From: Levilinea sp.
GTDB lineage: Bacteria; Chloroflexota; Anaerolineae; Anaerolineales; Anaerolineaceae
Assembly: GCA_029975215.1 (NCBI GenBank)
Contig: JARKPO010000045.1
Coordinates: 1 to 64,000, forward strand
Direction of reading: 5' to 3'
Length of the DNA: 64,000 bases
Of this stretch, positions 7,919 through 16,961 are shown piece by piece. The notes under the pieces were generated by a model that saw only the letters and a program-made list of their open reading frames with translations, was not told where the DNA came from and did not search any database. Made by a program: the position numbers and the translations under genes. How positions within the stretch are numbered: position 1 is the stretch's first letter; each line of letters begins with the position of its first letter.

Positions 7919-9996
7919 GCGGTGCTGAGGAAGCAAAAAAACAGCATTCGTATTTTGAGTTTTGGCGGATGTTGGTTTTTTACCTGGCGATCGCCGCGGT
8001 GTTTGGGTTCTTTTTGACGCGGCTGTTTACCTTACAAGTGATTGACGGCCCTGAATATCTGGCGCAGGCGGACGAGAACCGCCTGACAGAAGTGCTGACG
8101 CCCACCCAGCGCGGGATCATTTATGACCGGAACGGATATGTGTTGGCGCGCAACGTGGCCTCGTACAACGTGACCATCACCCCAGCGCTGCTCCCAGCGG
8201 ATGAGGGTGCCATTCAAGAAATTTACCGCCGCCTGTCGGTGCTGATTGATGTACCGGTCAACCGCGGAGATATCACCGATGAACAGGTGGTGCGCACTTT
8301 TAAACCGTGTGATAACGACCTGGGGATTGCCCAGGTGGTGTATATCGCCGACACTTTGGCACCGTATGACCCGGTGCGGGTGAAATGCAACGTGGATCAG
8401 ACCACGGCGATGAAGATTCAGGAACGGGGAAGCGATTGGCCTGGGGTAAAGGTGGAGATTGAACCCATCCGCGAATATCCAACCGGCGCGCTGACCGCGG
8501 AGATCATTGGCTTTTTAGGCCCGATTCCGGCGGCGCTGGAAGACCAGTACAAGGCCGAAGGCTTTGTGCCGGGGCGCGACAAGGTGGGCTACGCGGGGGT
8601 GGAAGCCGAGCTGGATGACTTGCTGATGGGCAAGAACGGGCGACGGCTGGTAGAGGTGGACAGCGCCGGGCAGGAACTGCGCGACGTGGAAGAGCCGCTG
8701 CTGCCGGAGCCGGGCCGCAATGTGCGCCTGACAATTGACACCCGTTTGCAGCAAGCCGCAAAGACGGCGCTGGTGAACGAACTGGATTACTGGAACACCA
8801 AGGCCAACAAGATTATCTCAGAAAACGGGGTGGTGATTGCGGCGAACCCCAAAACCGGCGAGATTTTGGCGCTGGTGTCTTACCCAACCTTTGAAAACAA
8901 CCGCATGGCACGCCTGATTCCGGCGTACTATTACGAACAACTCAACCGCGACCCGAACCGCCCTTTGTTTAACCACGCGGTTTCGGCGGAACACCCCCCA
9001 GGGTCGGTGTTTAAACTGCCGACTGCAATAGGCGTCTTGAACGAAAAAGTGGTGACGCCGGAATTTCGCATTTTTGACCCCGGCAAGATCACCCTGGAGA
9101 ACCGCTATTCACCCAATGACCCTGGCCAGTCCCGGGAGTATGTGTGTTGGGAGCGGGCTGGGCACGGTGAGGTGGATTGGCTGCACGCAATTGCCTGGTC
9201 GTGCGATATGTATTTCTATAAGGTTTCCGGCGGTTATCAGGATGAAGTGCCAGTGGGTTTGAACATCTGGCGCATGGGTGAATATATGCGTGCGCTGGGC
9301 TACGGTTCCCGCACAGGGATTGAACTGCCGGGTGAGGAAGACGGCTTGATCCCCGACCCGAACTGGAAACGGATCAATGTGGGCGAGAACTGGTCCACGG
9401 GTGATACCTACATCGCGGCGATGGGGCAGGGGTATGTGTTGGCCACGCCCATTCAAGTGCTGATGTCTTTTAACATTCTGGTGAACAAAGGCCGTTACAT
9501 GCGCCCGACTCTGGTACGGGAGGTTCTGGATTCGGAAGGGCATGTGGTGAAACCGTTTGAGCCTGAACAGAAGTGGGACATCACCAAGGACCCGCTGATC
9601 ACCGTCTATGATGAAAACCAGTTCCCCACCGAACAGCGCAAGACGGTGGAGCCGTGGATCATTGATCTGGCCATGCAGGGTATGCACATGGTGACTCTGG
9701 AAGGCGGCACAGCGGATTCGATTTTCGCTGACAGCACGCTGCAATCTGGCGGGAAAACTGGAACGGCTGAATATTGTGATGATGTGGCTCAGGAAAAAGA
9801 TCTGTGCAAGCCAGGGTTGTGGCCTGCGCACGCCTGGTATGTGGGCTTCGCGCCGTATGACGACCCCGAAATTGTGGTGCTGACGTTTGTGTACAACGGC
9901 ACTGAAGGTTCGACTGTGGCGGCACCGGTGGTGCGTAAGGTGATGGAAACCTATTTTGAATTGAAGGCGATTGACGCGGCGAAGAGTGGGTCGTAA
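7915..9996 (+). CDS. mrdA: Penicillin-binding protein 2 (elongation transpeptidase)
   Basis: This class B PBP crosslinks peptidoglycan with RodA and MreBCD. A single N-terminal membrane helix (LVFYLAIAAVFGFFLTRLF) is followed by the PBP dimerisation region with TPTQRGIIYDRNGYVLARN. The transpeptidase domain has the active-site SxxK in HPPGSVFKLPTA near residue 360, the SCD variant of the SxN motif in WSCDMYFYKVSGG, and KTGT in SGGKTGTAEYCDD near residue 620. The 693-residue length fits the family. It overlaps mreD by four bases. A Cys-containing insert after KTGT (EYCDDVAQEKDLCKPG) could form a disulfide. Confidence 0.94.
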   Translation: MSGAEEAKKQHSYFEFWRMLVFYLAIAAVFGFFLTRLFTLQVIDGPEYLAQADENRLTEVLTPTQRGIIYDRNGYVLARNVASYNVTITPALLPADEGAIQEIYRRLSVLIDVPVNRGDITDEQVVRTFKPCDNDLGIAQVVYIADTLAPYDPVRVKCNVDQTTAMKIQERGSDWPGVKVEIEPIREYPTGALTAEIIGFLGPIPAALEDQYKAEGFVPGRDKVGYAGVEAELDDLLMGKNGRRLVEVDSAGQELRDVEEPLLPEPGRNVRLTIDTRLQQAAKTALVNELDYWNTKANKIISENGVVIAANPKTGEILALVSYPTFENNRMARLIPAYYYEQLNRDPNRPLFNHAVSAEHPPGSVFKLPTAIGVLNEKVVTPEFRIFDPGKITLENRYSPNDPGQSREYVCWERAGHGEVDWLHAIAWSCDMYFYKVSGGYQDEVPVGLNIWRMGEYMRALGYGSRTGIELPGEEDGLIPDPNWKRINVGENWSTGDTYIAAMGQGYVLATPIQVLMSFNILVNKGRYMRPTLVREVLDSEGHVVKPFEPEQKWDITKDPLITVYDENQFPTEQRKTVEPWIIDLAMQGMHMVTLEGGTADSIFADSTLQSGGKTGTAEYCDDVAQEKDLCKPGLWPAHAWYVGFAPYDDPEIVVLTFVYNGTEGSTVAAPVVRKVMETYFELKAIDAAKSGS

Positions 9997-10010
9997 TTGG
10001 GGGGGTGCGA

Positions 10011-10016
10011 TATAAT
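10011..10016 (+). promoter_or_regulatory. TATAAT box placed for a leaderless minC transcript
   Basis: TATAAT at 10011-10016 lies seven bases before ATG 10024. A start at the usual distance from the -10 box would fall on or next to the A of the ATG. No Shine-Dalgarno sequence precedes the ATG. No clear -35 was found. Confidence 0.5.
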
Positions 10017-10023
10017 ACAAACT

Positions 10024-10707
10024 ATGACCAATGCGGGAATGACGCTGAGCGTTCAAATTAAAGGAATTAAAGACGGACTGCTGATCACCCTGGGCGAGGG
10101 GGACTGGGGAGAGGTGCAAGAGTCTTTGCTGGCGCATATTGCCGAACGCGCGTCGTTCTTTCAGGGGGCGCGGGTCGCATTAGAAGTGGGCAACCGCATC
10201 TTGAACGCGGCGGATTTGGGAGGGCTGCGGGATAAGTTGTCGGACCGCGGGGTAATTCTTTGGGCGGTGCTGAGCAATTCACCCAAAACGGAAAATACCG
10301 CCCAGGTGTTAGGATTGGCCACGCGCCTTTCCATTCCGCGCCCAGAGCGGGTGAAGCCGGTGGACACCAATCTGCCGGGAGAACCGACTGTTTTGGTGGC
10401 GCGGACGCTGCGCTCCGGCTTTCGAATCGCTTATGCCGGACACGTGACCGTGATTGGAGACGTGAACCCGGGAGCGGAAATCGTGGCGGGGGGCAGCGTG
10501 GTGGTTTGGGGCAAGCTGCGCGGGGTGGTACACGCGGGGGCAGAAGGGGATGAGAAAGCGGTGGTGTGCGCTTTGGAACTGGCCCCCACCCAGCTGCGGA
10601 TTGCCGGGCATATCGCTGTGACTCCGCAGCGCAAAGGGAAAGCAAACCCGGAAATCGTCCGGGTGGTTAATGGTCAAATCGTTGCTGAAACCTGGAATCA
10701 AAAATAG
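10024..10707 (+). CDS. minC: Septum-site inhibitor MinC
   Basis: MinC blocks FtsZ assembly away from midcell when recruited by MinD. The 227-residue protein has a weakly conserved N-terminal domain (ITLGEGDWGEVQESLLAHI, near residue 25) and a recognisable C-terminal beta-helix domain. The latter includes RSGFRIAYAGHVTVIGDVNP, GAEIVAGGSVVVWGKLRGVV, HAGAEGD and a later IAGHIAV segment, the parts that bind MinD. I chose ATG 10024 and not the upstream in-frame TTG 9997 because TATAAT lies between them. minD starts nine bases after its stop. Confidence 0.93.
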   Translation: MTNAGMTLSVQIKGIKDGLLITLGEGDWGEVQESLLAHIAERASFFQGARVALEVGNRILNAADLGGLRDKLSDRGVILWAVLSNSPKTENTAQVLGLATRLSIPRPERVKPVDTNLPGEPTVLVARTLRSGFRIAYAGHVTVIGDVNPGAEIVAGGSVVVWGKLRGVVHAGAEGDEKAVVCALELAPTQLRIAGHIAVTPQRKGKANPEIVRVVNGQIVAETWNQK

Positions 10708-10715
10708 GGAGACTC

Positions 10716-11519
10716 ATGGCGGCCACTGTTGTTACGATCTCATCGGGTAAAGGCGGGGTAGGAAAAACAACTACCACCGCAAATCTTGCTGTGGCCCTGG
10801 CCAACGGCGGACTGAAGGTTGTGTGCATTGACGGGGACATTGGCCTGCGAAACCTGGACGTGGTTTTGGGCCTGGAGAACCGAATTGTGTACGACTTGGT
10901 GGACGTGGTGGAAGGGCGCTGTCGGTTGCGGCAAGCCATGATCCGCGATAAGCGCCTGCCGGAGCTGTATTTGATCCCCGCAGCGCAAACCCGCGATAAA
11001 TCTGCGGTAACGCCCAGTGATATGGTCCGGCTGGTGGATGAGCTGCGCGGCGAATTTGATTTCATCCTGATCGACTCACCTGCCGGAATTGAGCGCGGTT
11101 TCCGCAATGCGATCGCCCCAGCGGATATGGTGGTTGTAGTGACCAACCCCGAAGTGTCGGCGGTGCGCGACGCGGACCGCATCATTGGGCTGGTGGAAGC
11201 GGAAGAGAAAGGTCCAGCGCGCCTGGTGATCAACCGCATGAACCCCGGCATGGTCAAGCGCGGGGATATGATGGATGCCGAGGATGTTTTAGAGCTGCTG
11301 GCGATTGAGCTGATCGGCGTTGTGCCGGAGGATGAAACTGTGGTGGTGAGCACCAACCGCGGTCAGCCGGTGGCGCTGGATCCAAAATCGCGGGCGGGCA
11401 AGGCCTTTAACAATATCGCGCGGCGATTGCGCGGTGAGCAGGTGCCGTTTTTGGAATTGGAAGAGAAATCGGACCTTTTCAGCAAGCTGTCGCGGATGCT
11501 GCGGCCCGGAGGGGACTAG
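10716..11519 (+). CDS. minD: Septum-site ATPase MinD
   Basis: MinD is a membrane-cycling ATPase that carries MinC and is stimulated by MinE. The deviant Walker A motif SSGKGGVGKTTTTANLA is at residues 9-25. The switch regions CIDGDIGLRNLDVVLGLEN and FILIDSPAGIERGF follow. The C-terminal LFSKLSRMLRPGG is an amphipathic membrane-targeting helix as expected for MinD. It has the usual length (267 residues), GGGAG-type Shine-Dalgarno four bases from ATG, and minE three bases after the stop. Confidence 0.97.
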   Translation: MAATVVTISSGKGGVGKTTTTANLAVALANGGLKVVCIDGDIGLRNLDVVLGLENRIVYDLVDVVEGRCRLRQAMIRDKRLPELYLIPAAQTRDKSAVTPSDMVRLVDELRGEFDFILIDSPAGIERGFRNAIAPADMVVVVTNPEVSAVRDADRIIGLVEAEEKGPARLVINRMNPGMVKRGDMMDAEDVLELLAIELIGVVPEDETVVVSTNRGQPVALDPKSRAGKAFNNIARRLRGEQVPFLELEEKSDLFSKLSRMLRPGGD

Positions 11520-11522
11520 GAC

Positions 11523-11789
11523 ATGACGAATTGGCTTGATAAACTCACGGGTCGGAAACCGGCAAGCGCGAATCAGGCCAAAGAGCGCCTGAAGTTGGTG
11601 TTGATTCACGACCGCACCGACCTTTCGGAGCAGGCACTCAACAACATGAAAAATGAGCTGCTGGCGGTCATTTCTCGGTATATTGATATTGACCCGCAGG
11701 CTGTGCGGATCAATGTGGCGCAAGATGGGCGCGAACAACGCCTGGTTGCGGATATTCCCATCCGCCCCAATTCGCCGCGCAGGCGGTGA
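11523..11789 (+). CDS. minE: Min topological specificity factor MinE
   Basis: MinE stimulates MinD ATPase and confines division inhibition to the poles. The 88-residue protein starts with MTNWLDKLTG, a typical membrane-binding N-terminus. AKERLKLVLIHDRTDL is the anti-MinCD segment, and LLAVISRYIDIDPQAVRINV belongs to the topological domain. Length and position directly after minD are characteristic. A GGAGGGGACTAGG stretch gives a good ribosome site. Confidence 0.94.
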   Translation: MTNWLDKLTGRKPASANQAKERLKLVLIHDRTDLSEQALNNMKNELLAVISRYIDIDPQAVRINVAQDGREQRLVADIPIRPNSPRRR

Positions 11790-11829
11790 GCGGGACGGCT
11801 GGGAGGCGGCTGGATGATTAACGGTTGGT

Positions 11830-12957
11830 ATGCTTAAGCGAGAGTTTTGGCAGTATTTTGACTACGTGTTGTTTGGCAGTGTGGTCATCCTGTGTATTTT
11901 TGGGATCGTGATGATCCGCTCTGCTGTGGCGGGGAACGCGGAATTGCAGGGGGCGGCGACCAGCCAGGTGATTTTTGTGGTGACTGGGCTGATCATCACC
12001 CTGGTGGTGGCTGCGATCGACTATCATTATTGGTTTTCGCTGTGGCGGTGGATGTACATTTTTGTCATCCTGCTGCTGATTTTTATCTATCTGGTGGGGG
12101 ATGTAGCCTTTGGTTCGCGGCGCTGGATCAACGTGGGGCCGGTGAACATTCAGCCTTCGGAGCTGGCCAAAATCGTGATGGTGATCGTGTTGGCGCGTTA
12201 CTATGCCAACGCGGCGGATAAGCCCAAAGATGTGCGCTGGCTGGCCAAGGGGCTGGCGCTGACGGTGGTGATGGTTATTCCGATTGTGATGCAGCCGAAC
12301 CTTTCGATGACCATCGTAATGTTCGTGCTGTGGCTTTCGATGACGTGGATCAGCGGGGTTCCGCCGAAATACCTGGCCCTTATGGCAGGAATTGGCGTGG
12401 CAGGGATCGCGCTGTTCCTGCTGCTGATTTCTTTGGGGGTGCAAATTCCGTTTATTGAAGATTATCAGATCAAGCGGGTGGTGAATTTCTTATTCCCAGA
12501 TCCAAACGCGCGGCACGGCGATACCTATAATGTGGAGCAGGCCCTGATCACCATTGGTTCAGGGGGCTTGTTTGGGCAGGGTTATGGGCACAGTTCGCAG
12601 GTGCAGCTGCGCTACTTAAAAGTGCGGCACACCGACTTTATTTTCAGCGCGATGGCTGCCGAATTTGGCTTTGTGGGCACGACGCTGGTGATGTTGCTGC
12701 TGCTGTTTGTGATCCTACGCTGCATCCGCGTGGCGCGCCGGGCCAGCGATATGTTTGGGGCGTTGATCGCATACGGTTTTGCCACCTTGTTATTCTTCCA
12801 AACTGCGGTTAATATTGGGGTGAATTTAAAAGTCATTCCTGTGACCGGACTGACGCTACCTTTCATCAGCTATGGGGGCAGCTCGCTGCTGTCTTTGGTT
12901 TTGGGTTTAGGTTTGGTGGAAAGTGTCGCGGCACGACATAAATCCTTGAATTTTTGA
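11830..12957 (+). CDS. rodA: SEDS-family peptidoglycan glycosyltransferase RodA
   Basis: RodA polymerises lipid II and works with the class B PBP encoded earlier in the cluster. The 375-residue protein has about ten membrane helices. SEDS signatures are GSRRWINVGPVNIQPSELAK near residue 97 (with the ARYYAN helix after it), GSGGLFGQGYGHSSQVQLRY near residue 238, HTDFIFSAMAAEFGFVG near residue 260 and PFISYGGSSLLSLVLGLG near the C-terminus. The start at ATG 11830 has no good ribosome site close by; GGAGG lies about 28 bases upstream. Confidence 0.94.
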   Translation: MLKREFWQYFDYVLFGSVVILCIFGIVMIRSAVAGNAELQGAATSQVIFVVTGLIITLVVAAIDYHYWFSLWRWMYIFVILLLIFIYLVGDVAFGSRRWINVGPVNIQPSELAKIVMVIVLARYYANAADKPKDVRWLAKGLALTVVMVIPIVMQPNLSMTIVMFVLWLSMTWISGVPPKYLALMAGIGVAGIALFLLLISLGVQIPFIEDYQIKRVVNFLFPDPNARHGDTYNVEQALITIGSGGLFGQGYGHSSQVQLRYLKVRHTDFIFSAMAAEFGFVGTTLVMLLLLFVILRCIRVARRASDMFGALIAYGFATLLFFQTAVNIGVNLKVIPVTGLTLPFISYGGSSLLSLVLGLGLVESVAARHKSLNF

Positions 12958-12970
12958 TGGGAGTCAATTA

Positions 12971-14455
12971 ATGGAGAACAACAGACCTGTTCGGGTGCGG
13001 TTTGCCCCATCACCCACGGGGCGTATGCATTTGGGTTCAGGGCGCACTGCGCTGTACAACTACCTGCTGGCGCGCAAAACGGGCGGTAAATTTATTCTGC
13101 GAATTGAAGATACCGACCGAAGGCGTTTGGTTCCAGGGGCTGAAGAAGAGCTGATTGAGGGGATGAAATGGCTGGGGATTGACTTCGACGAAGGGCCGGG
13201 GATTGGCGGGCCGTATGGGCCGTACCGACAGTCGGAGCGTAAAGCCATTTATCAGGAATATGCGGACAGGCTGGTGGAAGCTGGACACGCCTACCCCTGT
13301 TTCTGCACGCCCGATCGGCTGGAACGGATGCGCCAGGAACAGCAGAAGCGCAAGGAACCGCCGCATTACGACCGCACCTGCCGGAATTTAAGTCCAGAAG
13401 AGGCCAAACGGCGGGTAGAGGCGGGCGAGCCGCATGTGATCCGCTTTAAGTCTCCAATGGAAGGAACAACTACTGTGCGGGATGTGCTGCGGGGTGAGAT
13501 CACCGTGGAGAACCGCACCATTGATGATTACATTCTGGTGAAAACGGATGGGTTTGCTCTCTATCATCTGGCGGCGACCGTGGATGACCATTTGATGGAC
13601 ATCAGCCACGTGATTCGCGGGAGCGAATGGCTGCCTTCGCTGCCGCTGCACGTACTCATCCACCGCGCGTTTGGATGGGTGGAGCCGGAATACTGCCATT
13701 TGTCGGTGTTCTTGAAGCCGAGCGGCAAAGGCAAGATGAGCAAACGTGAAAGCGCCGATTTGCTCAAGGACGGCTATTCCATCTATGTTATGGATTTGAA
13801 GGAACTGGGGTATCTGCCTGAGGCAGTGGTGAATTGGATTGCCTTGATGGGGTGGAGCTATGATGACCACACCGAATTCTTCCGCCTGAGTGATTTGGTG
13901 GAGAAATTCTCATTGGAACACCTCAACCCCTCTCCGGCGGCGATTAATTTCACGAAGTTCGATCATTTTGCTGGGCTGCATGTGCGCAATTTGCAGGTGG
14001 AAGACCTGGCTCAGCGTATGAAGCCCTTTTTTGAAAAGGCGGGTTATGCGGCAGACCTGGACACGCTGGTGAAGATCGCCCCGATTGTGCAGGAACGATT
14101 GGTGACCCTGGATGAGGCCCCAGAACTGGCCGGGTTCTTCTTTAAGCCCGAAATTGTGCCCGCGACAGAAGAGCTGATTCCGGCGGGAATGACCCGCGAA
14201 CAGGCACTGGATGTGGCGCGGCAGTCGCTGGCGGTGCTGGCGGCGGTGCCGGAACTGACCCCCGAAGCAGCGGAACCGCCCATGCGCGAACTGGTGGAAA
14301 AGCTGGGTCTGAAGGCCGGACAGGTGTTTGGTTTACTGCGCGTGGCGGTGACCGGCCAAAAGGTGAGCCCGCCCTTATTTGAGAGCATGATGATTATGGG
14401 CCGCGAGCGGGTGCTGAAACAGGTGGAACAGGCCGTGCGAATGCTGGAAGGCTAG
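12971..14455 (+). CDS. gltX: Glutamyl-tRNA synthetase
   Basis: This class I synthetase charges tRNA-Glu, and in species lacking GlnRS also tRNA-Gln. The HIGH-type motif is in RFAPSPTGRMHLGSGRTALY (residues 8-27), the KMSKS-type motif in GKGKMSKRESADLLKDG near residue 255. FILRIEDTDRRR and HVIRGSEWLPSLPLHV are other family landmarks. The C-terminal anticodon-binding helices are complete at 494 residues. Start ATG 12971 follows GGGAG by seven bases and lies 13 bases after rodA, so it is probably co-transcribed with the division genes. Confidence 0.96.
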   Translation: MENNRPVRVRFAPSPTGRMHLGSGRTALYNYLLARKTGGKFILRIEDTDRRRLVPGAEEELIEGMKWLGIDFDEGPGIGGPYGPYRQSERKAIYQEYADRLVEAGHAYPCFCTPDRLERMRQEQQKRKEPPHYDRTCRNLSPEEAKRRVEAGEPHVIRFKSPMEGTTTVRDVLRGEITVENRTIDDYILVKTDGFALYHLAATVDDHLMDISHVIRGSEWLPSLPLHVLIHRAFGWVEPEYCHLSVFLKPSGKGKMSKRESADLLKDGYSIYVMDLKELGYLPEAVVNWIALMGWSYDDHTEFFRLSDLVEKFSLEHLNPSPAAINFTKFDHFAGLHVRNLQVEDLAQRMKPFFEKAGYAADLDTLVKIAPIVQERLVTLDEAPELAGFFFKPEIVPATEELIPAGMTREQALDVARQSLAVLAAVPELTPEAAEPPMRELVEKLGLKAGQVFGLLRVAVTGQKVSPPLFESMMIMGRERVLKQVEQAVRMLEG

Positions 14456-14477
14456 GAATCATCCAACGGAGGGCAGC

Positions 14478-14840
14478 ATGAGCAACCGCTTGAGCGAATT
14501 TCAGCAATACCGCACGCGCATGAATGACCGCATCGCGCAGATTGATCATTTGGGGATCAAACGCTTTTTCAATCTGGACTCAGCTGCCTACAAAGACGGT
14601 GCGCTGAGCGCGAAGGAGAAAGAGTTGCTGGGATTGGTGGCCTCGATGGTGCTGCGCTGTAACGACTGCATTGATTATCACATTTTGCAATGCATAGATG
14701 CCGGCTGGAGCGATGCGGAGCTAAACGAGGCGTTTAACGTTGCGCTGATTGTCGGCGGCAGCATCGTGATCCCGCATTTGCGCCATGCAGTAGAAACCGT
14801 GGATCTGGTGCATCAGATGAAGGCAGAAGGGGCAGATTAG
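14478..14840 (+). CDS. Carboxymuconolactone decarboxylase (AhpD-like) family protein
   Basis: The 120-residue protein has the AhpD-fold core ALSAKEKELLGLVASMVLRC and CNDCIDYHILQCIDAGWSD. The latter carries the CxxC...H arrangement of AhpD-like peroxidase reductants. Members are small helical oligomers; many have CxxC-dependent disulfide reductase or peroxidase-partner activity, others are decarboxylases. The intact CNDC pair favours a redox role, but the partner is unknown. GGAGG lies eight bases ahead of ATG 14478, 22 bases after gltX. A terminator follows, so it likely ends the mre-min-gltX transcript. Confidence 0.8.
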   Translation: MSNRLSEFQQYRTRMNDRIAQIDHLGIKRFFNLDSAAYKDGALSAKEKELLGLVASMVLRCNDCIDYHILQCIDAGWSDAELNEAFNVALIVGGSIVIPHLRHAVETVDLVHQMKAEGAD

Positions 14841-14857
14841 TCTCTGTAGGATGCTGC

Positions 14858-14905
14858 AAACAACCGGTCTGGCCAAATCCCCACGGCCGAACCGGTTGTT
14901 TTTTA
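14858..14905 (+). terminator. Terminator ending the mre-min-gltX block
   Basis: AAACAACCGGT (14858-14868) pairs with ACCGGTTGTTT (14891-14901), with an inner GGCC/GGCC pairing, and a run of T residues ending near 14904. It lies between convergent genes and may also act on the minus strand. Confidence 0.85.
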
Positions 14906-14923
14906 ATTTCAGAGGAAAGGCGT

Positions 14924-16936
14924 TCAGCGGAAAAGGGCGAAGAAAGTCTGCCAGACGGCTAAGATCACAAAGACGCCCACACTGCTGACCACCACCAGGG
15001 TGTCGTAGATGCGGTCGCCCAGGGTGCGGATGGACCTGGCCCAGGTGTAAACTGTGGCCGCAGCAGTAAGAATGCCTGCTCCCAAGCCCAGCCAGGGCAG
15101 GAGCATGGCGAGGCGGTAGCTATTGGGGAGGCCGAAGAGCACCATGAAATCGTTCTCCATGGCCAATTGAAAGCCGCCCACCAGGACAAGGACAAGGAAA
15201 GCGATCACTGGCAGAGGGGTAAAGAGGCCCACCAGACGGCCCACGGTGGCGAACACAGGCACGGGAGCCAGAGGGCGGCGGCGAAGCTTGCGCACCAGCC
15301 AGAGCACCGGCCACACCAGAAGGGCAGTGGACATGCCCAACAGGCCCAGGGTGAGGATGATCACCTGCACCACGGCGTGGCTGTCAAAGTTGAGCAGGCG
15401 GCCCAGGATGGGCAAGGGAATAAATTCTCCCTGGGTGAAGAAATCCATTTTTTGTTCCTGGGCACAGGTGGTGTTGGGGGCGCGTTGGGGGTTATTCAGG
15501 AATTCGACGATGATGCCGTCCTCACATTTGCCGGTGGTGGCTGCGCCGTGACTGCCCGTGGGGAAGACAACTACATAGCGGTTCGTGAGGGTTTCCGCGG
15601 CGATGGCGCCAAAGGCGGGCGGGGTGATGGGATCATATTGGCCAGAGAGCACCAGGGTGGGCACGCTGCTGACCACGGGTTCATCAGCACGCGGGCCCAG
15701 GGCAGGCACACCCCAACTGGCGCACAAGTCAAGCATGGCCTGATCGTTGAGGATCTCGGTATCTGCAATTGAAGGGCGTACCCCCTCCAGGGAGATATCC
15801 TGCAGGGTGAAATCGGCGTCTTCAGCGCAGACAACAGAATAGTACATACCGTAGTTCATACTGCGGTCAAAATAGAGCTGACCGAGCAGGCTGGAGAGGA
15901 AATCAAAATTACCTTCGCGGGCGTCGTAAATTACTTTGGGCAGCCAGGGAACGAACTGTGAGCCGTAGAGGATTTGGAAGAGGCTGGATTGAAAGGCATC
16001 ACCGTCGAACAGGGCAGGGTAGGTTTCATTGGTTTCTAAATCCTGCACAATGAGATTGGCCGGGGTCTGATTGAGGGCCGTCATCGTCTCATTGAACACG
16101 GATTCCAAATTGGGATAGGCGGCATTGCATTGCTTGTCTGCGGCGCAGGATTGGAAAAGTTCGCTAAAGGCGCGGTTAATGCTGCTAGGGCCCATGGTGA
16201 TGAAGTTCACCTGGGGCGGAACCACCGCGTCGAGAACCACTGAGCGAAGCCCGCTGGAAAAATCGCGCAGGGTGTGCAGTGCCAGGAGGGTGCCGTAAGA
16301 GACGCCGTACAGGTCAATCTGCTCATAGCCGAGGGCGGTCCGCAGGGTATCTACATCGGTGGCGTTTTCGAAGCTGTTGTAGGCCGCCAGGTTTATCCCT
16401 TCGGAAAGCAGGCGGTCACGGCAGGCCAGGGCGGATTGGTTGTAGCGTTGGTTACTTTCTTCTAACGTCAAATCTAAATTGAGAATCTCTTTGGTCAGGG
16501 TGAGCAGCTCGGGGCAGGCCAGCGAGGGCTTGGATAGGCCGGTGCCGCGTTGATCAAAGAGGATCACATCCCGGCCCTGGCGCAGTGGGGAATCAACGGT
16601 GAGCTTCTGAGCGTAGGTTTCAATGGTCGCGCCGCCGGGGCCGCCCTGCGTGATCACAAAGGGGGAGGCCGCCGTGGGGCCGCCGCTGGGGTTGGGCAGA
16701 ATGAGGACGGCCAATTCGATTTGGGGGCCGTCAGGCTGTTGGTGAACTTCCGGCACGGTGATATAGCCGCATTGGGCCGGATAAGCCGGGTCGAAGCCGA
16801 TGTTCAAATTAAAATCGGCGCAGTCTGTGGGGGTGAAGGTGGGGCCGCTTTGGGCTAAGACGGGCTGAGCGGGTGAGGATGCGGTGAGGAGAATCCAAAA
16901 TGCCAAACAAAGAGCAGCAACCAGGAGTTTTCGCAT
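14924..16936 (-). CDS. Secreted/membrane S33-type alpha/beta hydrolase with C-terminal membrane domain
   Basis: The 670-residue product has a signal peptide (LLVAALCLAFWILLTASSPA), then an alpha/beta-hydrolase of the tripeptidyl-aminopeptidase/proline iminopeptidase type. The oxyanion region is ITQGGPGGATIE, the substrate-site DQRGTGLSKP follows, and the nucleophile is Ser in LYGVSYGTLLAL (near residue 212). The acid is Asp in LSGQYDPITPPA and the base His in PTGSHGAATTG, within the TAP-like C-terminal segment. Unusually, about 190 more residues follow with four to five hydrophobic helices, anchoring the enzyme. ATG 16936 is chosen over GTG 16945 because AAAGG lies eight bases before it. It follows the squalene-synthase-like gene by 25 bases. 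It may be an exported peptidase; the substrate is unknown. Confidence 0.8.
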   Translation of the reverse strand: MRKLLVAALCLAFWILLTASSPAQPVLAQSGPTFTPTDCADFNLNIGFDPAYPAQCGYITVPEVHQQPDGPQIELAVLILPNPSGGPTAASPFVITQGGPGGATIETYAQKLTVDSPLRQGRDVILFDQRGTGLSKPSLACPELLTLTKEILNLDLTLEESNQRYNQSALACRDRLLSEGINLAAYNSFENATDVDTLRTALGYEQIDLYGVSYGTLLALHTLRDFSSGLRSVVLDAVVPPQVNFITMGPSSINRAFSELFQSCAADKQCNAAYPNLESVFNETMTALNQTPANLIVQDLETNETYPALFDGDAFQSSLFQILYGSQFVPWLPKVIYDAREGNFDFLSSLLGQLYFDRSMNYGMYYSVVCAEDADFTLQDISLEGVRPSIADTEILNDQAMLDLCASWGVPALGPRADEPVVSSVPTLVLSGQYDPITPPAFGAIAAETLTNRYVVVFPTGSHGAATTGKCEDGIIVEFLNNPQRAPNTTCAQEQKMDFFTQGEFIPLPILGRLLNFDSHAVVQVIILTLGLLGMSTALLVWPVLWLVRKLRRRPLAPVPVFATVGRLVGLFTPLPVIAFLVLVLVGGFQLAMENDFMVLFGLPNSYRLAMLLPWLGLGAGILTAAATVYTWARSIRTLGDRIYDTLVVVSSVGVFVILAVWQTFFALFR

Positions 16937-16961
16937 AGGAGGCACCTTTCAGAGTGGGCGG

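Noticed and set aside
9109-10137. 342-codon minus-strand frame
   Set aside because: Antisense to the PBP2 gene (SCD and KTG motifs intact) and crossing into minC. No motif and no plausible start.
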